A stretch of 10,945 bases of DNA, taken from NCBI GenBank assembly GCA_947627825.1, contig CANQXO010000043.1, positions 1-10,945 of the forward strand. Reading direction: 5' to 3'. Each line of letters opens with the position of its first letter. Position 1 is the first letter of the stretch. The notes under the pieces are model-generated. The model made no database searches. It saw only the letters and a program-made list of their open reading frames with translations, and was not told where the DNA came from. Position numbers and translations under genes: made by a program. The stretch comes from an uncultured Clostridia bacterium. Lineage in GTDB: Bacteria; Bacillota_A; Clostridia; TANB77; CAG-508. Shown here piece after piece: positions 1 to 5,600 of the stretch.

Positions 1-47
1 ATTGTTGTTACTACCAATGCCACTAGCGTAATTCCTTTGTTTTTCAT
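1..47 (-). CDS. Prepilin-like protein, N-terminal fragment
   Basis: Only the first 15 codons are inside the window; the gene runs off the left edge. Reading leftward from the ATG at 47 the peptide starts MKNKGITLVALVVTT. That is a short basic leader ending in Lys-Gly, then a hydrophobic stretch, as in class III (prepilin peptidase) signal sequences. Cleavage would be expected after Gly5. A good Shine-Dalgarno (AAGGAGC, minus strand, 56-62) lies 8 bases before the ATG, which fixes the start. The usual Glu at mature position 5 is replaced by Ala, which is odd for a classical pilin but seen in many clostridial pilin-like or secreted proteins with this leader. Mature function cannot be told from 15 residues. 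It is transcribed divergently from sigG. Confidence 0.7.
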   Translation of the reverse strand, partial: MKNKGITLVALVVTT

Positions 48-68
48 ACTTTTAAGCTCCTTTGCATT

Positions 69-95
69 TTTCTTTAAGCTATTTACTTAAAGAAA
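69..95. repeat. 10-bp perfect inverted repeat in the prepilin leader
   Basis: Arms TTTCTTTAAG (69-78) and CTTAAAGAAA (86-95) pair perfectly around a 7-base loop. In the leftward transcript the hairpin ends 6 bases before the Shine-Dalgarno of the prepilin-like gene, so it could stabilise the mRNA 5' end or affect access to the ribosome site. A T-rich run follows on the + strand, but no + strand gene lies to the left, so a terminator role is less likely. Confidence 0.5.
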
Positions 96-118
96 TATTT
101 TAATCTTAATTTTCTCTC

Positions 119-142
119 ATCATATACGATTTTGTATATGAT
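119..142. repeat. 9-bp perfect inverted repeat between divergent genes
   Basis: ATCATATAC (119-127) and GTATATGAT (134-142) are perfect complements around a 6-base loop. On the + strand it is followed by TTTTATTTTT, so it resembles an intrinsic terminator, but no + strand gene lies upstream. It overlaps the -35 element of the candidate sigG promoter, so an operator role is the alternative. Both readings are inference. Confidence 0.5.
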
Positions 143-162
143 TTTTATTTTTGGAAATAATA
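134..162 (+). promoter_or_regulatory. Candidate sigma-F promoter of sigG
   Basis: GTATA at 134-138 fits the sigma-F -35 pattern GYWTA, and GGAAATAATA at 153-162 fits the -10 pattern GGNRANANTW at every position. The spacer is 14 bases, one or two shorter than usual for this family. sigG is classically switched on by sigma-F in the forespore, which agrees with the placement. The leader would be about 70 bases. The matches are seen in the sequence; the use of this promoter is inferred. Confidence 0.5.
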
Positions 163-237
163 ACTATAACAACATTTAGATGTGAAACTAGATGTTTTAT
201 TCTACATTAATGTTATACCGAAAGAGAGGATTTTTAT

Positions 238-1011
238 TTGATTAACAAGGTTGAAATATGTGGTATAAATACCTCAAAATTACCTATGCTATCAAATGAA
301 GAAAAAAATGAACTTTTAAAAGAGATTAAAAATGGAAACTTAGATGCTAGGCAAAAGTTTATAAATTGTAATTTAAAGTTAGTTTTAAGTGTTATAAAAA
401 GATTTAAGTCAAGAAATGAAAATGCTGATGATTTATTTCAGGTAGGTTGTATTGGTTTAATTAAAGCTATTGACAATTTTGATATTTCACAAAATGTCCA
501 ATTTTCCACCTATGCTGTTCCTATGATTATTGGTGAAATTAGAAGATATTTAAGAGATAATAACCCTATTAGAGTTAGTCGTTCCACTCGCGATTTAGCT
601 TATAAAGCTTTAATGGTCAAGGATAAATTTTTAAAAGAGAATCAAACTGAACCGACAGTTGAACAAATTGCAAATGAGTTAGGAGTTGAAAAAGAAGAAA
701 TTGCTTTTAGCCTAGATGCTATACAAGACCCCGTTTCACTTCAAGAATCAATTTCTGGTTCTGATAGTGATAATCTTTGTATTATGGACCAAATTAGTGA
801 CAAAAAAAATACTGATGAGCATTGGACTGAAGATATCGCTATTGCTGAGGCTATGAAAAAACTTTCTGAAAAGGAAATGACAATTATTAAAAAACGATTT
901 TTTGATTGTAAAACTCAAATGGAAGTTGCTGATGAAATCGGAATTTCACAAGCACAAGTTTCTCGCTTAGAAAAAAGTGCTATTAATCACATAAAAAGAG
1001 CTTATAAGTAA
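238..1011 (+). CDS. sigG: RNA polymerase sporulation sigma factor G (sigma-G)
   Basis: Late forespore sigma factor that directs transcription of spore-protection and germination genes after engulfment. The 257-residue protein has the length of B. subtilis SigG (260). Its N-terminus NKVEICGINTSKLP is diagnostic of sigma-G. Sigma region 2 spans about residues 37-107, with the -10 recognition helix at 63-82 (DDLFQVGCIGL) and the motif YAVPMIIGEIRRYLRDNNPI at 92-111. Region 3 is about 113-190, and region 4 ends in a helix-turn-helix at 227-248 (ISQAQVSRLEK). The start codon is TTG with GAGAGGA (224-230) 7 bases upstream; a weak start codon fits a protein whose early activity must be kept low. ylmC follows after 24 bases. 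Unlike in Bacillus, the gene is on the opposite strand to spoIIGA-sigE and cannot be read through from them. Confidence 0.97.
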   Translation: MINKVEICGINTSKLPMLSNEEKNELLKEIKNGNLDARQKFINCNLKLVLSVIKRFKSRNENADDLFQVGCIGLIKAIDNFDISQNVQFSTYAVPMIIGEIRRYLRDNNPIRVSRSTRDLAYKALMVKDKFLKENQTEPTVEQIANELGVEKEEIAFSLDAIQDPVSLQESISGSDSDNLCIMDQISDKKNTDEHWTEDIAIAEAMKKLSEKEMTIIKKRFFDCKTQMEVADEIGISQAQVSRLEKSAINHIKRAYK

Positions 1012-1035
1012 TATATTTATTTAGGAGGTCTTTTT

Positions 1036-1269
1036 ATGGCTCAAAAAGGTATGGATTTTAAACATAAAGAAGTTATAAATATTACTGATGGAAAGAGGCT
1101 TGGATATGTACAAGATGTTTGCGCAGATTTAACAACTGGTAGTATTACTTCTATCATCGTTCCCGGTAGTTCAAAGATGTTTAGCTTGTTTTCTTCTAGT
1201 AATGATATTGTTATAACTTGGGACAAAATTAGATGTATTGGGGACAATGTTATATTAGTAGAAATATAA
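1036..1269 (+). CDS. ylmC: YlmC/YmxH family PRC-barrel protein
   Basis: Small 77-residue protein of the PRC-barrel type found next to sigG in many spore formers. It is nearly all one barrel: strand pairs around KEVINITDGKRLGYVQDV (11-28), then TGSITSIIVPG, a variable loop FSLFSSSND, and the ending IVITWDKIRCIGDNVILVEI (58-77). The last part closely follows the B. subtilis YlmC pattern of IVIPW...IKIGEDVILV. The molecular role of the family is not settled; PRC barrels often bind RNA or protein partners. A strong AGGAGG (1023-1028) lies 7 bases before the ATG. It is 24 bases behind sigG with no terminator between, so the two are probably co-transcribed and then end at the hairpin at 1277. Confidence 0.88.
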   Translation: MAQKGMDFKHKEVINITDGKRLGYVQDVCADLTTGSITSIIVPGSSKMFSLFSSSNDIVITWDKIRCIGDNVILVEI

Positions 1270-1276
1270 ATAAAAT

Positions 1277-1318
1277 AATCACCCTAAAGTTACTTTTGTA
1301 ACTATTAAGGTGATTTTT
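1277..1318. terminator. Intrinsic terminator after ylmC, possibly bidirectional
   Basis: An outer stem AATCACC (1277-1283) pairs with GGTGATT (1309-1315). An inner stem AGTTAC/GTAACT (1288-1293/1298-1303) closes a TTTT loop. A T tract follows on the + strand, ending sigG-ylmC. On the minus strand the hairpin is followed by ATTTTATTT, so it could also stop transcripts from the converging SPFH gene. The bases between it and 1393 are T-rich low-complexity sequence with loose 9-10 base repeats of TTTTTATT and no gene. Confidence 0.8.
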
Positions 1319-1393
1319 GCTTTTATTATTTTTATTGTTTTTATTGCTTTTATTATTTTTTAATTTTACTTGCAATTGCTCATTTTATTAATT

Positions 1394-2599
1394 TTATTGA
1401 TTTAATGGTGAGCCACAATTAATGCAGAAATTTGCATTATTTTGATTTGCATTTCCACATTTTGGACACATTTTTAGTTGTTTTTCTTCATTATTTAAAA
1501 TATTTGTATTATCACTTGGCATAGTTTGTTCTACTGGTGCGGTTTCTTGTCCTTGAGAATCTACTTGTGGATTTGCTTGATTCTCATAAGGGTTATAATT
1601 CATTGTGCTTCCTTGTTGATTTTGCCATACTTGATTTGCTGTTCCTCCTATCATTCCACCAGACATCATGTTCATCATACCAATTCCAATGAAGCCATTA
1701 TCTACTCCATTAGCATTTTGTGCTGCATTTTCTACAGCATTTGCATAAGCGCTTGTCATCATTCCTTGTTGTAAATATGTATTTGAACTTAGTTCATAAT
1801 CATTTATTTTCTTTTCAGATTCTTCCTCTAGTGTTACTGACTCAACAGCAAAACTTACTAATCTTATTCCTCTCCTTCTAATAGGCTCATCAAATACTCT
1901 TTCTTCAAGCATTTGTTTCATTTCATCTGTTTGACTTGGCATTTCTAATACTGGAACTTTATGCTCTGCATTTCCAAGTTCATTTAAAATATTTTGGAAA
2001 GCTGCTAAAACTTCGCTTCTCATTTGTTCTATTATTGCAGATTTGTTATAAACATCTACTGTTCCTGCTAATTCTTGCATAAATATAGCTGGATTGTCTA
2101 ATTTAAAAGTATATGTTCCATAGCAACGAATTTTTACACTTAATGGAGATATTGTATTGGTCATTCTATTTGGTATTGGGTGTGACCAGTCTTGGAATGG
2201 CACTGGTGTAGAAGTTCCAAATTTATTATCCATTATTTCTTTTAAATTAAAATAGAATACAGCTTGTTGTTTTGAAGTTGCTCCATTGTATAAAAATCTT
2301 TGCCACATTTCTTTAAATGTTGCTTTAAATTGTCCTGCAAAGAATGATGGTGATGATGATTCGTCAAATGTATATATTCCATCTTCTGCTGTTGCATCAA
2401 TTACCTTTCCATTATCATATATTACTGCGCATTGACCCGGTGCAACTATTATTGTGCTTCCACTTGTTATTACTCCTGTTGGAGTCGTTTTTTTCATCAT
2501 TAAGATGTCGTCTGTCATGTCATCACAACGAATAGCCTCCTTCCATTGGTCTCCTAGTGTACTTGATACTGCACTTACTGCTGATTTAATTAGTCCCAT
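1394..2599 (-). CDS. SPFH-domain protein with C-terminal zinc ribbon (YdjI/virion-core-like)
   Basis: 401 residues with no signal peptide and no transmembrane segment. Residues about 20-270 look like the bacterial SPFH family that includes B. subtilis YdjI and proteins often labelled virion core protein. Supporting segments are IIVAPGQCAVIYDNGKV (50-66), the TATAEDGIYTF-like turn at 69-79, the central VKIRCYGTYTFKLDNP (155-170) and RRRGIRLVSFAVESVTLEEE (241-260). A Gly/Met/Asn/Gln-rich linker (about 280-370) leads to a zinc ribbon with paired CxxC motifs (C378, C381, C392, C395). YdjI is known to help bring PspA to stressed membranes, so an envelope-stress role is plausible here but not shown. 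No pspA gene is visible. AAGGAGG (2605-2611) lies 5 bases before the ATG. It follows the Tim44-like gene by 106 bases of A-rich leader with no clear promoter, so co-transcription is likely. Confidence 0.85.
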   Translation of the reverse strand: MGLIKSAVSAVSSTLGDQWKEAIRCDDMTDDILMMKKTTPTGVITSGSTIIVAPGQCAVIYDNGKVIDATAEDGIYTFDESSSPSFFAGQFKATFKEMWQRFLYNGATSKQQAVFYFNLKEIMDNKFGTSTPVPFQDWSHPIPNRMTNTISPLSVKIRCYGTYTFKLDNPAIFMQELAGTVDVYNKSAIIEQMRSEVLAAFQNILNELGNAEHKVPVLEMPSQTDEMKQMLEERVFDEPIRRRGIRLVSFAVESVTLEEESEKKINDYELSSNTYLQQGMMTSAYANAVENAAQNANGVDNGFIGIGMMNMMSGGMIGGTANQVWQNQQGSTMNYNPYENQANPQVDSQGQETAPVEQTMPSDNTNILNNEEKQLKMCPKCGNANQNNANFCINCGSPLNQ

Positions 2600-2705
2600 A
2601 TTTTCCTCCTTATAAATTTTATTTTTTATTTTATTTTTTGTTTCTTTTTCTTTAATTATTTTGTTTTATTTTTGCCTTGTTTTAAATGCTTTATAGATAA
2701 TTTTA

Positions 2706-3647
2706 CTAATTTTTTCTTGTTAAGTTAGACAATACCCAACCGTGGTCTTCTGTTGTTATGACACTATTACAATATTCGCATCTTCCTGAAGATGTAATTG
2801 TTGTTGGTGCTCCACAATTTGGACAGTTCGTTGTTTTTAGTCCTTGCTCTCCTTCCTTTGATAACACTCCTGTTGTTCTTACAAAGGTTAAAGTATAAGT
2901 ATGATAGTATTCTTTTTCTTTATCTCCCTTTATTACCTCTTTTGTTGTTGCGTCTATTATGTAGTCTCCCATTCTTGAGTTTAAATCAATTCTTAATACA
3001 TCCTTTCCTCCAGATTGTTCAAATGAGAGTAGATGCATCCAGTTTACACTGATTCTTTCCATAACATTTATTTGATTGTTTTTTATATAACCTTCAAGTT
3101 GTGATTTATGTTGTTCATATAATTCTTCTGATTCAAATGGTCGTATTTTTTCCCAATCTCTATCAGTCCATGCATTTTGCAATTTTATAAATACTTCTTT
3201 TGCAAAACTTTCAAATTCTGTTTTATTGAAATTTGGGTCAATTTGCTTAATTCTATTTTCTACTAAGCCATCTTCATAAACAGTTGGTCTGTTAAAGTTC
3301 ATATTGATTCTATTATAAAATGGGTCACTTTTTTGTTTCTTTTTTGCCTTAATTACAGAAAAGACTACAATAATTATAAGTATAATAAAATATAGGCCAC
3401 CGTCTCCTCCAAAGAATAAAGGTATAAAAGAAAATCCCCCACTATAATCTGAATCCCAACTTGACCCAGAACTCCAACTCGAGTCTGAATCCCAGCTTGA
3501 GTCCGAGTCCCAACTTGAACCTGAGTCCCAGCTCGAACCTGAATCATAGTCTTCAAAGCTGCCTACATCTGCAATAGATGTAGTTGAACAGATTATCGTA
3601 GAGCTTATTATTATCATTACAATTAATATTTTTTTTAATTTTTTCAT
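2706..3647 (-). CDS. Membrane-anchored Tim44-like domain protein with zinc ribbon
   Basis: 313 residues in four parts. An N-terminal signal sequence (1-26; basic KKLKK, then a long hydrophobic core) is followed by a Ser/Trp/Asp repeat region (about 35-67, five GSSWDS-type hexapeptides). A transmembrane segment (about 85-100) follows, with basic KAKKKQK directly after it, which predicts a cytoplasmic C-terminus. Residues about 140-262 resemble the Tim44-like/MBA1 fold (TEFESFAKEVFIKLQNAW at 143-160, AWTDRDWEKIRPFES, then a long beta-rich segment ending YHTYTLTFVRTTGV). The end is a zinc ribbon with C275, C278, C290 and C293. Function is unknown to me; the fold suggests binding to a membrane partner or lipid. 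The ribosome site is weak (AAGAG). A strong sigma-A promoter sits about 100 bases upstream, so this pair is expressed independently of sigE. Confidence 0.8.
   Translation of the reverse strand: MKKLKKILIVMIIISSTIICSTTSIADVGSFEDYDSGSSWDSGSSWDSDSSWDSDSSWSSGSSWDSDYSGGFSFIPLFFGGDGGLYFIILIIIVVFSVIKAKKKQKSDPFYNRINMNFNRPTVYEDGLVENRIKQIDPNFNKTEFESFAKEVFIKLQNAWTDRDWEKIRPFESEELYEQHKSQLEGYIKNNQINVMERISVNWMHLLSFEQSGGKDVLRIDLNSRMGDYIIDATTKEVIKGDKEKEYYHTYTLTFVRTTGVLSKEGEQGLKTTNCPNCGAPTTITSSGRCEYCNSVITTEDHGWVLSNLTRKN
3451..3540 (-). repeat. Five tandem 18-bp repeats encoding GSSWDS hexapeptides
   Basis: Five back-to-back 18-base units (3451-3468, 3469-3486, 3487-3504, 3505-3522, 3523-3540) share the pattern GARTCCCARCTYGARYCY on the + strand. 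On the coding strand each gives Gly/Asp-Ser-Ser-Trp-Asp/Ser-Ser. Differences between units are mostly synonymous or Gly/Asp changes, so the peptide repeat is kept while the DNA drifts. Predicted topology puts the repeats outside the membrane. Confidence 0.9.
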
Positions 3648-3752
3648 TTTCTACTCTTAAGTTCCCCATCTAATTATTTTTTCGTTTTTTTACATTTAAC
3701 TATATTTTATCTTTCTAACTTTTAAACTAATTATTACTTTTTATTTTTTTAC

Positions 3753-3781
3753 ATTATATATTAACAAAAATTTTTCGTCAA
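3753..3781 (-). promoter_or_regulatory. Sigma-A promoter of the Tim44-like/SPFH genes
   Basis: On the minus strand TTGACG (3776-3781, 5 of 6 consensus) and TATAAT (3753-3758, 6 of 6) are 17 bases apart, the ideal spacing. Transcription would start near 3746, leaving a leader of about 100 A-rich bases. It lies 3' of sigE, with no convincing terminator between them, so some sigE read-through is also possible. Confidence 0.8.
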
Positions 3782-3828
3782 TTATTCTTAATATTTTTTA
3801 TCATATTTTATTAATTGCTTTTAACTTT

Positions 3829-4572
3829 TTATCCTGTTTTGCTCAATATTTCTTTTTTCATTTTTCCTATTATCTTTTTTTCTAACCTAGATATGTAACT
3901 TTGAGATATTCCTAGCATATCAGCAACTTCTTTTTGTGTTTTTTCATCACCAGAAATAAATCCAAATCTTAATTCCATTATATTTTTTTCTCTTTTATTT
4001 AATTTCGCTATTGATAGTTTTAATAATTTTTGGTCTACTTCATCTTCTAATCTTCTTGATATTAAATCTTCTTCTGTTCCTAAAATGTCCGACAATAAAA
4101 GTTCATTTCCATCACTATCTTGATTTAGTGGTTCATCTATTGATATTTCACTTTTTATTCTATTGCTTCTTCTTAAATACATAAGAATCTCGTTTTCTAT
4201 ACATCTTGATGCATAAGTTGCAAGTTTTATCTTCTTTTCCTTATTAAATGTATTAATTGCTTTCATTAGTCCTATTGTTCCAATAGATACTAGGTCTTCT
4301 ATGCCTACACCTGTGTTTTCAAATTTTTTTGCTATATACACTACTAGTCTTAAATTGTGTTCCACCAAAGTTTTTCTTGCTTTATCATCTCCTTTACCTA
4401 ATTTTATTATTTCTTTTTCCTCATCTTCTGAACTTAATGGTGCTGGTAGGTTTTCGTTTCCTCCAACATAAAAAATTTCGTCATTTTTATAAATTGAGTC
4501 TATTATTATTTCCTCGTCTTTTATATTTAAAATTTTATTACACATTCTGTTTAACTTTTCTATTATTCTCAT
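3829..4572 (-). CDS. sigE: RNA polymerase sporulation sigma factor E precursor (pro-sigma-E)
   Basis: Early mother-cell sigma factor, made as an inactive precursor and cleaved by SpoIIGA. 247 residues from the ATG at 4572 (B. subtilis 239). The mature-start motif [17 protein letters not shown] (31-47) matches the B. subtilis DEVYYIGG region, so the pro-sequence is about 34 residues, some 7 longer than in B. subtilis. Region 2 includes [21 protein letters not shown] (75-94) with the -10 helix at 92-108, and [20 protein letters not shown] at 114-133. Region 4 has the helix-turn-helix at 212-233 ([13 protein letters not shown]). A perfect AAGGAGG (4581-4587) 8 bases before the ATG fixes the start. 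An in-frame TTG at 4605 has no such site. The first 35 bases overlap spoIIGA, so the two are translationally coupled. Confidence 0.96.
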   Translation of the reverse strand: MRIIEKLNRMCNKILNIKDEEIIIDSIYKNDEIFYVGGNENLPAPLSSEDEEKEIIKLGKGDDKARKTLVEHNLRLVVYIAKKFENTGVGIEDLVSIGTIGLMKAINTFNKEKKIKLATYASRCIENEILMYLRRSNRIKSEISIDEPLNQDSDGNELLLSDILGTEEDLISRRLEDEVDQKLLKLSIAKLNKREKNIMELRFGFISGDEKTQKEVADMLGISQSYISRLEKKIIGKMKKEILSKTG

Positions 4573-5416
4573 GTTCTTTTCCTCCTTCAAGTATTTCCAA
4601 GCCAATTAATGCAGAATAATTTTTACTTATTTTTTTGTCGTATATTCCTACTATTACATTTTTAGTTATTGTTTGTATATCATTATGTTTTATCTTTATA
4701 TATTCTGGTTTTATTCCTATTAACATTCCATTCTGCTTTCCAATTGACTTAAATGGTATTAATCTTAATTTTAAATTTTCACCTCCTTCTACTAAGTTAT
4801 CTACATCTATAATTTTTTCCATAACATTCTTTTCTACTATTATTACTGGCTTTTGTGATAACGGGTCTTTTAAGGTGTTTCCTGAGTCTATATATGCTTT
4901 TATTTTGATTTTTCTTTTGTTGACTACTATCTCCAAATCGCACAGCAAATCTTTTATTTTCATTTGTCTTTTATTCATGCTAAATGAATATTGTATTATT
5001 AAAAATCCTACAATTCCTGCTATTAGCGTTATTTTCATTGGATATGTTCCTACTAATACTCCATTTTGAAATACTACACTTTTGGGTGATATCATGTATA
5101 ACAAAGCTAGTGCGCAACCTCCTATTACAAATGATGCTAGGTAAAACAGTAGCAAGTTTTTTAGCATTTGCTTTAAGGTGTCGTTGTTAAATGCAATAAA
5201 TATCATTATGCTTGATAATAATATTTTCATAAATAGATTTGAGTAAATTGGTATTAAATTCAAATATGAAATTATTGCATAAATCGCCCCTAATAAACTT
5301 GATATGATTAGTTTCGTATTTTTCATTTTTCGTTTTTGAACAAACCCTGTTGCATACAAAATAATGTAGTTCATTAGAGTATTTTCAAGAAATATTATAT
5401 CTAGATAAATTGTCAT
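4538..5416 (-). CDS. spoIIGA: Sigma-E processing membrane aspartic protease SpoIIGA
   Basis: Membrane protease that removes the pro-sequence of sigma-E at the sporulation septum. 292 residues, within the family's usual size. The N-terminal half is membrane-embedded, with about five hydrophobic segments (4-22, 36-54, 60-77, 85-110, 127-145). The start [18 protein letters not shown] matches the family's N-terminus. The C-terminal half is the aspartic protease-like domain, with the catalytic motif DSGNTLKDP (Asp177), the conserved [13 protein letters not shown] (218-230) and ALIGLEIL (269-276). The ATG at 5416 has almost no Shine-Dalgarno: the only candidate, AAGG, is about 15 bases away. The family-type N-terminus still makes it the clear start. 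It ends inside sigE, whose ribosome site lies in its last codons. Confidence 0.95.
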   Translation of the reverse strand: MTIYLDIIFLENTLMNYIILYATGFVQKRKMKNTKLIISSLLGAIYAIISYLNLIPIYSNLFMKILLSSIMIFIAFNNDTLKQMLKNLLLFYLASFVIGGCALALLYMISPKSVVFQNGVLVGTYPMKITLIAGIVGFLIIQYSFSMNKRQMKIKDLLCDLEIVVNKRKIKIKAYIDSGNTLKDPLSQKPVIIVEKNVMEKIIDVDNLVEGGENLKLRLIPFKSIGKQNGMLIGIKPEYIKIKHNDIQTITKNVIVGIYDKKISKNYSALIGLEILEGGKEHENNRKVKQNV

Positions 5417-5422
5417 GCATTT

Positions 5423-5455
5423 ATTTTAGTACCTTAATCTTAAAAATTCTGTCAT
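5423..5455 (-). promoter_or_regulatory. Candidate spoIIG-type long-spacer promoter
   Basis: On the minus strand ATGACA (5450-5455, 5 of 6 of the -35 consensus) and TAAAAT (5423-5428, 5 of 6 of the -10) are 21 bases apart. The B. subtilis spoIIG promoter is known for a 22-base spacer and activation by Spo0A. TTCGCCC (5464-5470) resembles the Spo0A box TTCGACA in 5 of 7 places and lies just upstream. With this -10 the transcript would begin at or beside the ATG of spoIIGA, giving a leaderless or near-leaderless message. In such AT-rich DNA a chance match is possible. Confidence 0.35.
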
Positions 5456-5471
5456 TTCTTGAAGGGCGAAT

Positions 5472-5503
5472 CAAAAAAAGACTTGCCTTTTATGACAAGT
5501 CTT
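5472..5503 (-). terminator. Intrinsic terminator between ftsZ and spoIIGA
   Basis: On the minus strand AAGACTTG (5496-5503) pairs perfectly with CAAGTCTT (5478-5485) around a 10-base loop, and a run of T follows. This is the most classical terminator of the three hairpins in the spacer. It lies about 100 bases after the ftsZ stop and 56 bases before the spoIIGA start, so it separates division from sporulation transcription. Confidence 0.85.
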
Positions 5504-5536
5504 GATTTATTAATTGACAAATTTTTGTTATTAGAC

Positions 5537-5560
5537 ATTTTTCTATCATTATAGAAAAAT
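5537..5560. repeat. 10-bp hairpin overlapping the ftsZ-proximal hairpin
   Basis: ATTTTTCTAT (5537-5546) and ATAGAAAAAT (5551-5560) are perfect complements with a 4-base loop. Bases 5555-5560 are also part of the larger hairpin 5555-5594, so both cannot form fully at once. Confidence 0.55.
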
Positions 5561-5594
5561 AACTATATTTATTATGTCAAATATAGTTATTTTT
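5555..5594 (-). terminator. 16-bp AT-rich hairpin just after ftsZ
   Basis: Positions 5555-5570 and 5579-5594 are perfect 16-bp complements around an 8-base loop. On the minus strand the 3' arm ends in TTTTT, so it can serve as an A/U-type terminator starting 7 bases after the ftsZ stop codon. Its stem has only two G-C pairs, so it may protect the mRNA 3' end rather than stop transcription strongly. Confidence 0.65.
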
Positions 5595-5600
5595 ACATTA

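Noticed and set aside
1321..1393. T-rich 9-10 base repeats, considered as a repeat array or CRISPR
   Set aside because: Units are imperfect, low complexity and without spacers; ordinary AT-rich sequence between converging genes.
2600..2705. A separate promoter for the SPFH gene
   Set aside because: The spacer is A-rich on the transcribed strand with no -35/-10 pair at proper spacing; read-through from the gene upstream is simpler.
3553..3669. 38-codon minus-strand ORF overlapping the start of the Tim44-like gene in another frame
   Set aside because: No ribosome site before its ATG, Asn-rich composition of AT-rich noise, and it overlaps a good signal peptide.
3782..3828. Terminator after sigE
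   Set aside because: Only weak AT stems without a clear hairpin plus T-run could be found.
4573..4605. Longer sigE start at the TTG at 4605
   Set aside because: No ribosome site there; AAGGAGG 8 bases before the ATG at 4572 is decisive, and the extra residues are spoIIGA coding sequence read in another frame.
4329..5190. Several + strand open frames opposite spoIIGA and sigE, up to 144 codons
   Set aside because: They are antisense to well-conserved genes, Leu/Ile/Phe-rich from reading A-rich codons backwards, and have no ribosome site or recognisable domain.
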